64,000 nucleotides of DNA from the NCBI RefSeq assembly GCF_014189535.1, contig NZ_CP050307.1:1240001-1304000 (forward strand), read 5' to 3'. The position numbers were made by a program, and so were the translations under genes. Positions 16,371 to 25,149 of this stretch are shown one piece after another. The notes below the pieces were generated by a model. It saw nothing but the letters and a program-made list of their open reading frames with translations. It searched no databases and was not told the origin of the DNA. The stretch is from Rhizobium lusitanum (lineage in GTDB: Bacteria; Pseudomonadota; Alphaproteobacteria; Rhizobiales; Rhizobiaceae). Position 1 is the first letter of the stretch, and each line of letters opens with the position of its first letter.

Positions 16371-17186
16371 ATGAGCAACAACAATCGCGGCGTCGCCGTC
16401 ATCACAGGTGCAGCGTCCGGTATCGGTCTCGCCACGGCAAAAGCCCTCGTAACTGCTGGCTACCGCGTCTTCGGAACCAGCCGCAAGGCGACGGTCGGCT
16501 CTGCCAATGGCATAACAATGTTGACGTGTGACGTGACGGACGATCAATCCGTCGTGAGCATGATCGCCGAGGTCATGAAGCAGGCTGGCCGCATCGACCT
16601 GCTTGTCAACAATGCCGGCGGTGCCTTGATCGGGGCAGCGGAGGAATCCTCCGTCGAACAGGCTCAGGCCCTTTTCGACCTCAACGTATTCGGCATCATT
16701 CGTGTCACCAATGCGGTTTTGCCGATCATGCGAAACCAGCACAGCGGCCGCATCATCAACATCAGCTCGGTTGTCGGCTTTATTCCGAGCCCGTTCAGCG
16801 CGCTCTACACCGCGACAAAACACGCGGTTGAAGGCTACTCCGAATCCCTCGACCATGAAGTTCGCTCGCTGGGAATCCGCGTTCTGCTCGTCGAACCTGC
16901 ATTTACACGCACATCTCTAGATCATAACTCGACCCAGCCCGACCGGATGATCGATGTTTACGACGCAGGCCGTAAAACGACCGAAGCCGTCTGGAACAGC
17001 GCTATCCAGGCGGGTGATGCGCCCGAGGTTGTCGGTGCCGCTGTCGTCACCGCGGCCACCGCCAAATCGCCGAAGCTCCGCTACCCCGCCAGCAAGGCGG
17101 CCCGCCAGCTGTACTTCCTACGTCGCTTTGTTCCTGCGAATGCCTTCGACAAGAGCCTCCGCAAGCAGATGAAGTTGCCGGTCTGA
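16371..17186 (+). CDS. Short-chain dehydrogenase/reductase (SDR)
   Basis: A 271-residue SDR with all classical motifs: VITGAASGIGLATAKALVTAGY (cofactor), LLVNNAGGALIG, catalytic Ser in INISSVVGFIPSPFS, and YTATKHA. The length and the EALDHEVR-like SESLDHEVRSLGIRVLLVEPAF segment place it with the oxidoreductases annotated as 17-beta-HSD-like or retinol-dehydrogenase-like; the substrate is unknown. AAGGAAAAATGAA precedes the ATG. It follows the methyltransferase remnant by 130 bases and may share its TetR-controlled promoter. Confidence 0.88.
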   Translation: MSNNNRGVAVITGAASGIGLATAKALVTAGYRVFGTSRKATVGSANGITMLTCDVTDDQSVVSMIAEVMKQAGRIDLLVNNAGGALIGAAEESSVEQAQALFDLNVFGIIRVTNAVLPIMRNQHSGRIINISSVVGFIPSPFSALYTATKHAVEGYSESLDHEVRSLGIRVLLVEPAFTRTSLDHNSTQPDRMIDVYDAGRKTTEAVWNSAIQAGDAPEVVGAAVVTAATAKSPKLRYPASKAARQLYFLRRFVPANAFDKSLRKQMKLPV

Positions 17187-17634
17187 TAAGACCAATCCAG
17201 ACGGACCAGCATACCTCCTCCACCGGCCAGGTGCGCGGCGATATTCCGCTCCGAGGAAATATGAAAATGTCACACGGAGCGCGCCTGAACCGCGCGCTCC
17301 GTCCCCTGGATAGCGTGATTGCGAAGAAAGCATCGCTGACTTCAAATCGATGAGGCTATCGGGCCGATGGTTTACAAGCGGCTATCCTACCAAATGCCGA
17401 CCACCGACGTCCGCACTTGTGTCGAAGATGCGTGCTCGGCGGCAACCCGATCGACATAAGCACCACATGCTTGCAATCAGTGCACCTGCGTCGGCGCTGC
17501 CCTTTTCCGGCACAGAACTCTCAGTCTGAACGGCTGTTTTTCATCCGTGAAAAATATGCTGCGGATTTGGCGGTATACAGTCCGCTCTGTCATCCCTATC
17601 TCGTATTCAACGGTAGATGATCGAGGAGGATGCG
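17187..17634. other. Intergenic stretch without a convincing gene
   Basis: The 448 bases between the SDR and the aldo/keto reductase hold a strong hairpin near the left end and no frame with family-like sequence. The right half must contain the promoter of the aldo/keto reductase gene. The longest open frame (17417-17620) has no ribosome binding site and no recognisable sequence. Confidence 0.6.
17274..17302 (+). terminator. Perfect 11-bp stem-loop after the SDR
   Basis: ACGGAGCGCGC (17274-17284) and GCGCGCTCCGT (17292-17302) form a perfect GC-rich stem with a seven-base loop, about 90 bases past the SDR stop. There is no T-run, so it is either a weak terminator or a 3' end stabiliser. Confidence 0.5.
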
Positions 17635-18630
17635 ATGCTGACGAAACCTGACAAGGTCACGACGATCAGTCTTTGGAATGGGCACGAGATTCCACGGCTC
17701 GGCATGGGCTGCTGGGCGATCGGCGGACCGTTCTACGCAGGCGATGTGCCACTTGGCTGGGGAGAGGTCGACGACGATGAGTCGATCCGCGCTATTCATC
17801 GCGCCGTTGATCTCGGCATCCGCTTCTTCGATACGGCTTCGAACTATGGGGCGGGACATTCCGAGAAGGTTGTCGGCCGCGCTATTGGTAATCGCGACGA
17901 TATTGTCATCGCCACGAAGTTCGGTTTCGCAACCGACGAGGAGAGCAAGCAGGCGACCGGGGCCTTTGCCGATCCCGCCTTCATTCGTCAGTCTGCCGAG
18001 ACGTCACTGAAGCGGTTGAAGCGTGAGCGGCTGGATCTGCTGCAGTTTCACCTGAACGACTTTCCGTTGGAGGCGTCCGACGAGGTCTTCGAAACGCTTG
18101 AAGCCCTGAAAGCTGAAGGTAAAATCGATGCGTTCGGTTGGAGCACTGATTACACTGATCGCGCCGCCCGGCATGCCCGGCGGAAGGATTTCGTTTCCGT
18201 CCAGCACACGATGAACGTTTTCGAGCAGGTTCCGGACATGATCGATGTGGTCGAAAAGAACGGCCTGATCTCTATCAATCGCGGCCCGCTGGCTATGGGA
18301 CTTCTCAGCGGTAAGTTCACAGCTGAAAAGACCGTTGGCGCAAAGGACGTTCGCGGCGCGAGCCTTGATTGGATGATCTATTTCAAGGATGGCAAAATCG
18401 CGCCGGAATTTGCAGCACGGCTGGATGCTGTGCGCAACCTGCTGACGGCGGATGGACGCACGCTGACGCAGGGTGCACTTGCCTGGCTCTGGGCGCGCTC
18501 CGGCCGTACATTGCCGATACCGGGCTTCCGGACCGTTGCACAGGTGGAGGAAAATGTCGGGGCATTGCAGAAAGGCCCGCTGGCGCAGGACGTGATGGAC
18601 GGTATCGACGAGGCCCTCGCCGGCCTTTAG
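17635..18630 (+). CDS. Aldo/keto reductase
   Basis: A 331-residue TIM-barrel oxidoreductase. LGIRFFDTASNYGAGHSEKVVGRAI carries the catalytic Asp and Tyr; the catalytic Lys is in VIATKFGF, and the His site region reads LLQFHLNDF. RTLPIPGFRTVAQVEEN is the NADPH-binding end. It resembles the AKR5-like/YghZ-type group that reduces aldehydes. The ATG at 17635 follows GAGGAGG; an upstream ATG at 17617 precedes that ribosome binding site and is unlikely. No operon partner is evident. Confidence 0.88.
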   Translation: MLTKPDKVTTISLWNGHEIPRLGMGCWAIGGPFYAGDVPLGWGEVDDDESIRAIHRAVDLGIRFFDTASNYGAGHSEKVVGRAIGNRDDIVIATKFGFATDEESKQATGAFADPAFIRQSAETSLKRLKRERLDLLQFHLNDFPLEASDEVFETLEALKAEGKIDAFGWSTDYTDRAARHARRKDFVSVQHTMNVFEQVPDMIDVVEKNGLISINRGPLAMGLLSGKFTAEKTVGAKDVRGASLDWMIYFKDGKIAPEFAARLDAVRNLLTADGRTLTQGALAWLWARSGRTLPIPGFRTVAQVEENVGALQKGPLAQDVMDGIDEALAGL

Positions 18631-18891
18631 GCGCGATTGCGGACATTGAACGCCCAGCTCCCAGGCCAGTCCTTGATGACCCTCATCCCCTCGATCTGAT
18701 TGCTACCACACGGCGTGAGGCTCCAGCCAAAGACCTAACCAGACATGCACCGGCCCACAAATAGGCGGATACCGCCCTTATGTTCTCAAATCACTGCGGA
18801 AGGGGTGCGAAGTATCATTGCCAAGCCCTCCGCTCTGAGTGTATGGACTGTCACCGAAACATATGAAACAGCTACATCAGGGGAAAAAAGC

Positions 18892-19137
18892 TTGCAAGTC
18901 CTTGTTAGAGACAACAATGTCGATCAGGCGCTACGCTTTCTGAAGAAGAAATTGCAGCAAGAGGGTGTTTTCCGGGAAATGCGGATTCGCGAGTCCTATG
19001 AAAAGCCTTCCGAAAAGCGCGCTCGCGAGAAGGCTGAAGGGATTCGCCGTACACGCAAGCTCGCACAAAAGAAACTGAACCGCGAGCTCGGCATAAGTAC
19101 CGCTAAAAAACCTAAGACGGCTACCCGCTCTAAGTAG
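18892..19137 (+). CDS. rpsU: Small ribosomal subunit protein bS21
   Basis: An 81-residue basic protein. [25 protein letters not shown] and [18 protein letters not shown] are diagnostic of bS21, which binds the 3' end of 16S rRNA and helps select mRNA. The family starts directly at VLVRDNN, so the TTG at 18892 (AGGGGAAAA upstream) is the likely start; the frame is open further upstream to an ATG at 18745, but that part has no family similarity. A lysine-rich tail of about 15 residues extends past the usual end. Rhizobia often carry several bS21 copies, so this may be a paralogue rather than the sole gene. Confidence 0.88.
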   Translation: MQVLVRDNNVDQALRFLKKKLQQEGVFREMRIRESYEKPSEKRAREKAEGIRRTRKLAQKKLNRELGISTAKKPKTATRSK

Positions 19138-19571
19138 CTGTAACCTAGTCTCCATCAAAAGCGTCCTCAGTTCCGAATTGACCCGGAAGCGGCCGACCGA
19201 TGCTGAACTATGTTCAGCGGACCTATTTTCTTGATAGTGTTCCCAAGGATCGGATCGCCATGCGTGTTGCTTCGGGCCTGGTTGACGAAATGATTGAGCA
19301 TGTGTCGACGAGCAGTTTGGTAGCGCCCTCAAGGCCTACCGAAACTGGGAGTGTTCCGTTGTGAATCGGCAACGAACATTGCTCCCAGTGGATTTGGCAT
19401 TAAGCGCCTGATCATGCTGATCGACTGGTGGCACTGCGGGGTCATCGTCGGCGCCGCGCACGCGTGCGCCGATTTCCAAAATAGCCTCGAAAATCAGAGC
19501 CACGCACTCGTCTAGCGAGGGTCAGTGTTGGCTGCCGATTCACAATCGGACAATTCCGCGTTCACCGACGA
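19138..19571. other. Intergenic region with decayed, IS-like sequence
   Basis: The 434 bases between bS21 and the MFS gene hold no supported gene. A 54-codon frame opens at 19202 (MLNYVQRTYFLDSVPKDR) and ends at the left edge of the inverted-repeat element, but it is not recognisable. The right half is the putative IS remnant listed separately. Confidence 0.55.
19359..19545. repeat. 187-bp element with terminal inverted repeats, possible IS21-like remnant
   Basis: TTGTGAATCGGCA at 19359-19371 is exactly inverted as TGCCGATTCACAA at 19533-19545. Similarity continues inwards (ACGAACATTGCTCCC against GCCAACACTGACCC). Such ends, with internal GGGGTCATC-like repeats, recall the multiple-repeat termini of IS21-family elements, but no transposase sequence is left inside. 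No clear target-site duplication is seen. Confidence 0.45.
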
Positions 19572-20774
19572 TTATCCACCCCGTCTGGCACCTTCAAAGA
19601 ACAGGAGCATGGCAAGCCCGAGCAATCCGGCAGCCGCGCCGATGACCGCTGTTCCGGAATAACTGCTTGCCCCCGTTCCGACCGCAAAGATGAGAGCGCT
19701 GAGGCCAGCGCTCACGAAAATGTTGACGGATATCAGGGCACTCCCAAGCCCAGGGCGCTCGGCAATCAGATCCTGCAAGTATGTGATCGGAATGCTGATG
19801 AGAGCAGCCGCTCCGATCCCGCTGATAAGGGTCAGCGCATAGACGTGCCAGGGCGCTGAGGCCAGCCCGAGCAGCAGCAGGTAGATAACATAGATGATCG
19901 TGCCTATGGCCAGCGCGGTGACATGGCTCATGACCCGCTGGGCGCGTCCCCACACGACGATGAATACGACTTCAAGAAGCGCTACTATCCCCACGAGTAC
20001 GCCGATATCGGTGACCGTCCCATGGGCCGCGCCGGTGACGATGAGGGGTAGAATGGCGCCGTTGACATGAAGCGTGCTGCTAATCAGCGCCACCGCGATG
20101 ACGCGCGCAAAGACCGGTGGAGAGACGACCTCGCCGAGTGCCGCAAGATAGGAAAGATGGCGCGTTGCCGCCTTGTCCGTGCCGTTCTGGCGCGGAAGGA
20201 AAACCGCGATCAGTCCAAAGCAGACCGCGCAGGCCAGAGCCGCGAAAAGATAGGCAGGCAGCATGCTCGAAGAATTTACAAGCAGGGCGCCGGTAATACC
20301 TGGCACGAGAACCCAGGACAGCGAAATCATCGCCCGGACGCCCGAGTTGACGGTAGCGACGTCGTTACGCTCCATTCCCGTGGTTGCGACCCTGACATTG
20401 GCAAAAAGCAGCGAATTGAGGGCGCCGTAGACTGGCAGGAAAAACAATGCGCTGAGAATGAAGGTCGCCTGCGCCGGAATGACATAGACTGCCCCATAAC
20501 CCAGGATGCCGAAAATGGCGACCGTCAGCATCATCGTGCGGTATTCGCCGAGCCTGTCCGCCAGATTTCCAAGCAGAATGCTGACGATGACGTTCACCGC
20601 GGCCGCAGAAAAGATCAGGGCCGAATAGAGCCCATTGCTCAGGCCGAGCTCGCGAATACCCACGACGGACTGATAAGGCGATGTTGCAGCTCCGGCAAAA
20701 CCGAAGGCAAAGATGGCAAGCATGCTCACCCGGATCGTCGGGTCGCGGAATACTTCGGGAATGAGGCGGGTCAT
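19572..20774 (-). CDS. MFS transporter, sugar efflux (SetA)-like
   Basis: A 400-residue inner-membrane protein with about 12 hydrophobic segments. The first half contains a loop-2/3 motif GNLADRLGEYRTMML, the usual MFS G-x-L-a-D-r-x-G signature. The start region (DPTIRVSMLAIFAFGFAGAATSPYQSVVG) resembles SetA-type sugar efflux transporters. No partner enzyme is near, and the substrate is inferred only at family level. It reads leftwards from an upstream region shared with the ICMT-like gene. Confidence 0.8.
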   Translation of the reverse strand: MTRLIPEVFRDPTIRVSMLAIFAFGFAGAATSPYQSVVGIRELGLSNGLYSALIFSAAAVNVIVSILLGNLADRLGEYRTMMLTVAIFGILGYGAVYVIPAQATFILSALFFLPVYGALNSLLFANVRVATTGMERNDVATVNSGVRAMISLSWVLVPGITGALLVNSSSMLPAYLFAALACAVCFGLIAVFLPRQNGTDKAATRHLSYLAALGEVVSPPVFARVIAVALISSTLHVNGAILPLIVTGAAHGTVTDIGVLVGIVALLEVVFIVVWGRAQRVMSHVTALAIGTIIYVIYLLLLGLASAPWHVYALTLISGIGAAALISIPITYLQDLIAERPGLGSALISVNIFVSAGLSALIFAVGTGASSYSGTAVIGAAAGLLGLAMLLFFEGARRGG

Positions 20775-21023
20775 CGGTGATGTCGAGGGTCTGGCAAATC
20801 ACCCGGGCGCGGGTGACAGGGTTCTAGCAGGTTTAAGCCCAGCCGAAACCTGCTAAGGCGAAATATTCACTGCTTCGGCGCGCTAAAAAGTGTGCCGGCG
20901 GTTAATATCAGCACGCGCTAACCTCCGCGCTTTGGAGGCTTAAGATCGGCAATCCGATTTATGGAGCTCTTATAGTTGATCTAGCGCAAGTCGACCCGAA
21001 AGGACCGGATCGTTCGCTCAGCG

Positions 21024-21650
21024 CTAATACAGAAGGAAAGCTGCTTTAAGCAGGCCTAGCCGATGCGCGGCTTCTATAGCTTCCGTCACTGGAATTGCCG
21101 CAAACAAAACAAGGCCATCGCGAAATGTGTTCCAGAGCATAGAGGGCCGAAATCTATGTTCTTTTAGATCGTCTTTGTAAGCGGAAAACCTTGGCCAGAA
21201 ACGCGGTGTCGTTTTGAGATATCGTCTGTACGCGTCACCGAATTCGCCGAGAAGATATCTCTCTTCACGCTTGACGACCACATGGAAGATCACCCAGCAG
21301 GCGGCTCCACAGAAGAGCCCGAACGTCAGCATCTCTGTTTGCAGGCCGATCCCAATTGCGGCCGAGATCGATCCGACGTAAAGCGGATTTCTGCACAAAC
21401 TATAAGGACCATCGGACAACAGGTCCTTGTTCTTTTTCCCACCGATATAAAGCGTGCACCACAATCTGATACCGAAGCCGCATAGGATCATGAGGACGCC
21501 GAGAACCTCGAGCGAGAAGTCATAATATGTGTTGTCGTAAACCGGTTTGATGGCAAGCAGACTTGCTCCGACAATAAAGCAGCCAGCGACTATCGTGTAT
21601 CGTCGCTTCCGCTGAAGATTGCCAAGTTTGTAGGGCGCTGATTGTTGCAT
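21024..21650 (-). CDS. Isoprenylcysteine carboxyl methyltransferase (ICMT)-like membrane protein
   Basis: A 208-residue membrane protein with four to five hydrophobic segments. The DGPYSLCRNPLYVGSISAAIG segment followed by a HVVVKREERYLLGEFGDAYRRYLKTTPRFWP segment is the SAM-binding signature of the ICMT/PEMT-like family (RNPxY ... EExxL ... Y..Y). Bacterial members methylate small lipids or thiols, or are of unknown role. The ATG at 21650 has GGAGAAAAC in front; an in-frame upstream ATG at 21680 does not. It is divergent from the MarR gene and shares the 17-bp operator region with it. Confidence 0.82.
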   Translation of the reverse strand: MQQSAPYKLGNLQRKRRYTIVAGCFIVGASLLAIKPVYDNTYYDFSLEVLGVLMILCGFGIRLWCTLYIGGKKNKDLLSDGPYSLCRNPLYVGSISAAIGIGLQTEMLTFGLFCGAACWVIFHVVVKREERYLLGEFGDAYRRYLKTTPRFWPRFSAYKDDLKEHRFRPSMLWNTFRDGLVLFAAIPVTEAIEAAHRLGLLKAAFLLY

Positions 21651-21764
21651 GTTTTCTCCAGTGGGATGTAATGAGCGCACACGCCTAACCGAAGCGGCTG
21701 ACGATGCTGCACGAACGTATCCGCAACCAAGCGCGGAAGATTTCTGTTTGAGGCTGTGCTTTTA

Positions 21765-21781
21765 TATGTAAAATACACATA
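21765..21781. promoter_or_regulatory. MarR operator copy 1
   Basis: TATGTAAAATACACATA is an imperfect palindrome lying 32 bases before the MarR start and about 115 bases before the divergent ICMT-like gene. An identical 17-base copy stands before the FAD monooxygenase gene. Shared sequence and position suggest binding by the MarR protein. Confidence 0.72.
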
Positions 21782-21812
21782 CAACAGAGTTGATAGCCAG
21801 AGCAACAAAAAC

Positions 21813-22274
21813 ATGCATAATACACGTATTGATGATCCTTTTGTCGTTATCCATGGCGCGCTTGTCGATATCGTCGGGATCATGAACAGTCCGCAACGCG
21901 ATGCCGCCATGATCCGGGAAGCCGGAATTTCACTGGATCGGGCCTTGTTTCCCCTGCTCCTCATAGTGGCCCGCAAGGGCCCGATCAGCGTCACGGATCT
22001 TGCTGACCTGGTGGGGCGCGATCACTCCACCGTGAGTAGGCAGATCCCCAAACTTGAGGAACAAGGCCTCATAGAACGTCGATCGGCGGGAACCGATCGA
22101 CGCGTCCGCGAGGCCATCATAACCCCGGCTGGCAAAGAAATGACGGCCATCATCGACGCGACGCGAAAACAAGTTGCGGGGAGAATGCTCAAGGATTGGA
22201 ACGATACGGATCTCCATAGTCTCGCCGTGCTCATCCGCAGACTGGCAGATGACGTTTTGAATATCCCCTCATGA
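21813..22274 (+). CDS. MarR-family transcriptional regulator
   Basis: A 153-residue protein with the MarR winged helix: ISVTDLADLVGRDHSTVSRQIPKLEEQGLIERRSAGTDRRVREAIITPAGKE (about residues 70-122), where the DRR segment is the wing. MarR proteins usually repress efflux or aromatic catabolism genes and are released by phenolic ligands. The ATG at 21813 was chosen because the frame upstream overlaps the operator. It is convergent with the FAD monooxygenase gene, whose promoter carries the same operator. Confidence 0.87.
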   Translation: MHNTRIDDPFVVIHGALVDIVGIMNSPQRDAAMIREAGISLDRALFPLLLIVARKGPISVTDLADLVGRDHSTVSRQIPKLEEQGLIERRSAGTDRRVREAIITPAGKEMTAIIDATRKQVAGRMLKDWNDTDLHSLAVLIRRLADDVLNIPS

Positions 22275-22427
22275 CATTGAGCGAATATCGTCATCCAGAT
22301 GGCGATACTTTGGCACCATTCTCGGCGACGGCGGGGGGAAGTCCCTCCCCGGTCCCTTCTCTTGGCATGGCGAAAATTGCTGTGGGACAGGCGGGAAGGC
22401 TGTGTGGCGCCGCCCGCTTGGGTCACC

Positions 22428-23930
22428 TCAGTTTTGGGCTGCGAGCCCAACGCGTTTCAAATGAGCCTTGAGCATATTGATATCGGCGGACGGGACAATT
22501 GCGCTCAGATAGCCGTCCGGACGCACCAGAACCCAGTCGCCGGCTTCGACGTTGTAACCATCCCGGATGTGGCCTTGGTCATCTACTATGTCGCCCCGCG
22601 GTCCGACCGCGTGGATATGCAGGCCAGGGCGCGGTGCGATCGCAGATAGGCGATCTACCTCATAGCCGAGCAACGTCCAGTGACTACCTTGATACAGATC
22701 GAAAAGCCATTTTTGCTGACCCGAAGATCCTCGAATGGGCGCGTCCGGTGCCCTGTCGCCCGCTGACACGCCAAGTCCGCGCGCTGGCCCTGCAAAATTA
22801 AGGATCGAGGTGGGATAGCAAAGGTCGAGCTGATGCACTTCACGTCCACGCTGCATAGAGCCGGCCTTTGCCGCATCCAGCAATTTCGTTGCGAGGCCCA
22901 ACATGCTGGCCGCTATAGGGCGACGCTCTTCTTCATAACTGTCCAGCAAAACATCTGGCGCTCCGCACAAGATCGATGCGAGCTTCCATCCGAGATTATA
23001 GGCGTCCTGAACACTCGTATTGAGCCCTTGCCCACCTGTCGGCGGATGGGTGTGGGCCGCATCCCCGGCAAGAAAGACACGTCCGTCACGATAGCGATCG
23101 GCCAGGCGTGCGTTCATCGTGTAGGCCGAAGCCCAGAAAACCGATTGGATCACGATATCCGCGCGTCCGGTGCGTTCAGTAAACAATGCCGATAAGCCTG
23201 CCGCAGATAAATCGACGTCGCCCTCGAGAGGGATCGGCCCCTGTACCTGGAAGAGATCCGTGCCAGCGAGCGGGCACAGAGATATCTGGCTCGTCATCAG
23301 ACCCTCGTTGAACCGGTGCCAGACATCGCGCGAAACGCCCGTTGCGGTGACATCGGCAACGATTGCCCGTACGCCGAGCGTCTTGCCGGGAAACCCGATT
23401 TCGAGCGTATGCCGTACAAAGCTCCTGCCACCATCGGTGCCGACGAGATAACGGGCACGAACCGTCTCTTCACCAGTTGAATTGACGATCGTTGCAACAA
23501 CGCAGTCTCCGTCCTGCGAAAAGCCGTTCAGCTCGTGACCGAACTCCGGCCGATGACCAAGCTCCAGCAGGCGCTCGCGAAGGATGCTTTCAGTGAGGAA
23601 TTGCGGGAGCATCAGGCTCGTCGTGAACGGCTCTGCGGGCGTCGCGGCCACAGTTTCAAAGACAGCCTTGTCCTCGAAACTGCCGTCACTGCGGTACTTC
23701 CGTTCGGGAGGATATGCGCCGCCAGCCGCGACGATACGGTCCACAATACCCATGTCGGCGAAAACTTCGAGTGTTCGGGGCTGGATGCCCTTTCCTCTCG
23801 ATCCATCAAACGGCTTTTCCAGTTTCTCGATCAAGCGGAAGTTCACGTTGCGACGGGCAAGTTCGATCGCGAGAGCAAGACCCGCAGCGCCTGCGCCAGA
23901 TATCAAAACGTCGATTTCATGTTTCTTCAT
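22428..23930 (-). CDS. FAD-dependent aromatic monooxygenase (PheA/TfdB/MhpA-like)
   Basis: A 500-residue class A flavoprotein monooxygenase. The N-terminal VLISGAGAAGLALAIELARR is the FAD Rossmann motif; the middle VGTDGGRSFVR is the DG motif; and FLAGDAAHTHPPTGGQGLNTSVQDAYNLGWKLA is the GD motif. A C-terminal thioredoxin-like domain (about 400-500) is typical of phenol hydroxylase-like members. It probably hydroxylates a phenolic or polyketide-like ring using NAD(P)H and O2. The ATG at 23930 follows GAGGTGAG; upstream in-frame codons run into the operator. MarR control is indicated by the identical 17-bp site. Confidence 0.87.
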   Translation of the reverse strand: MKKHEIDVLISGAGAAGLALAIELARRNVNFRLIEKLEKPFDGSRGKGIQPRTLEVFADMGIVDRIVAAGGAYPPERKYRSDGSFEDKAVFETVAATPAEPFTTSLMLPQFLTESILRERLLELGHRPEFGHELNGFSQDGDCVVATIVNSTGEETVRARYLVGTDGGRSFVRHTLEIGFPGKTLGVRAIVADVTATGVSRDVWHRFNEGLMTSQISLCPLAGTDLFQVQGPIPLEGDVDLSAAGLSALFTERTGRADIVIQSVFWASAYTMNARLADRYRDGRVFLAGDAAHTHPPTGGQGLNTSVQDAYNLGWKLASILCGAPDVLLDSYEEERRPIAASMLGLATKLLDAAKAGSMQRGREVHQLDLCYPTSILNFAGPARGLGVSAGDRAPDAPIRGSSGQQKWLFDLYQGSHWTLLGYEVDRLSAIAPRPGLHIHAVGPRGDIVDDQGHIRDGYNVEAGDWVLVRPDGYLSAIVPSADINMLKAHLKRVGLAAQN

Positions 23931-23947
23931 ACCACTCACCTCATTTG

Positions 23948-24008
23948 TATGTAAAATACACATATTCAAGGCGCGGAAAGGAGTCAAGAAATATTGTGTA
24001 TATTACAC
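23948..24008. promoter_or_regulatory. MarR operator copy 2 and a related third site
   Basis: TATGTAAAATACACATA at 23948-23964 is identical to the site in front of marR and lies 17 bases before the monooxygenase start. A second, related near-palindrome GTGTATATTACAC is at 23996-24008. Both fit repression of the monooxygenase. Confidence 0.7.
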
Positions 24009-24235
24009 GCAATCGCACGACTGATGCCGTACGCATATGAAATCCAAGATATTTTGTGAAGCGACATGACCAACACAACGCCCGAGGCTTGAAGCTCCTC
24101 GGCGGGGCCGTAGGCCACGAACTGTGCGATGATCGCCAGAGCGGTGAAAGCCGCTGGTGCGTTCGTCATCGCACTCTCTGTCAATATAACTTATTGATAT
24201 CATAGAGTTATTTACAACAACCGGATACCTTGGCG

Positions 24236-24964
24236 CTACCGGATCTCATCCTCGGCGCGGATATAGACCTGCAACGTGTAGCCGATATGCTCGGTCATCA
24301 GCGCCCGAGCGCGCTCGACGTCACGGTCGAGCGCCGCATCCATCAGCGCCGTGTGGTGCTCCATCGCCATCGCGTCGCGCAAAGCGGCGACCGCCTTTTC
24401 ATAACCGATCGTCAGGCCGGCGGCGGCGCGCTGGGTTGGCGCCAGGCCCAGGAAACGGTGATGGCGGCGGAGCTGGTCGGAAATTGTGCTTTGAAAGCGT
24501 TGCAGCCAGTTCGATGATGCCGCGCTGATCAGCGCGGCGTGAAAGGCCGTATGTTTCTCGTCCCATTCGTCGGCCATCTCCTCGGAAGCTGCATCGGGGA
24601 CGATCTTGCAGCGCGACAGGCGGTAGTGGGCAGTGACGACGGCGGATTCCCAGTCCGGGCCGCCCTTCTCGATCGACTCCAGCAGCAACGGCAGTTCGAC
24701 GACCATGCGCGCCCGCATCAGGTCTTCCAGTTCGGCACGCGAGACGGGGGCGACGGCAAAACCGCGATTGGTGACGGCGGTAACAAGCTTCTCGGCCTCA
24801 AGCCTTGACAGTGCTTCACGCAAGGGCGTCCAGCCGACGCCATAGGCATCCCGCAGGGCGCTGAGTTTCAACGATGCCCCGGGTCTGAGTTTCGTGTTGA
24901 GAATATCCCGCCGCAGCAGCCAATAGGCCGCTTCCGTCTTGGTCAACGAGTCCTTGTCCTGCAT
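24236..24964 (-). CDS. GntR-family transcriptional regulator (FCD domain)
   Basis: A 242-residue FadR-type regulator. The winged helix is RRDILNTKLRPGASLKLSALRDAYGVGWTPLREALSRLEAEKLV, and an all-helical FCD ligand domain follows with the His metal ligands in DEKHTAFHAAL and the C-terminal EHIGYTL. FCD regulators bind carboxylic acids. The ATG at 24964 agrees with the family start. It is divergent from the transporter/kynureninase operon, so it probably represses that operon in the absence of its substrate; the gap contains AT-rich palindromes. Confidence 0.88.
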   Translation of the reverse strand: MQDKDSLTKTEAAYWLLRRDILNTKLRPGASLKLSALRDAYGVGWTPLREALSRLEAEKLVTAVTNRGFAVAPVSRAELEDLMRARMVVELPLLLESIEKGGPDWESAVVTAHYRLSRCKIVPDAASEEMADEWDEKHTAFHAALISAASSNWLQRFQSTISDQLRRHHRFLGLAPTQRAAAGLTIGYEKAVAALRDAMAMEHHTALMDAALDRDVERARALMTEHIGYTLQVYIRAEDEIR

Positions 24965-24995
24965 GACGTTCGTCCCGGTCGTCGGAGTCCTGAAA

Positions 24996-25094
24996 TTATA
25001 TATAAAACGGCTCTGACGCAAAAATATATATCAAAGGTTCTGATGGTGCATATCATATATCGGAAATTGACAGAGACACCGCAGGCGCTATGAT
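24996..25094 (+). promoter_or_regulatory. Promoter of the kynurenine operon with AT-rich GntR-like sites
   Basis: TTGACA (25067-25072), a 16-base spacer and TATGAT (25089-25094) make a near-consensus sigma-70 promoter 55 bases before the binding-protein gene. Upstream lie the perfect palindrome TTATATATAA (24996-25005) and two further TATATATC/CATATATCGG-type stretches (25023-25062), likely contacts for the divergent GntR protein. Confidence 0.6.
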
Positions 25095-25149
25095 CCGCCG
25101 CAACAAGGCCGATTAAACGCGGCTGCTTACAACATCCGGGAGGGAAATC

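Noticed and set aside
17417..17620. 67-codon frame upstream of the aldo/keto reductase
   Set aside because: No ribosome binding site and cysteine-rich random-looking sequence; the region more likely holds the promoter.
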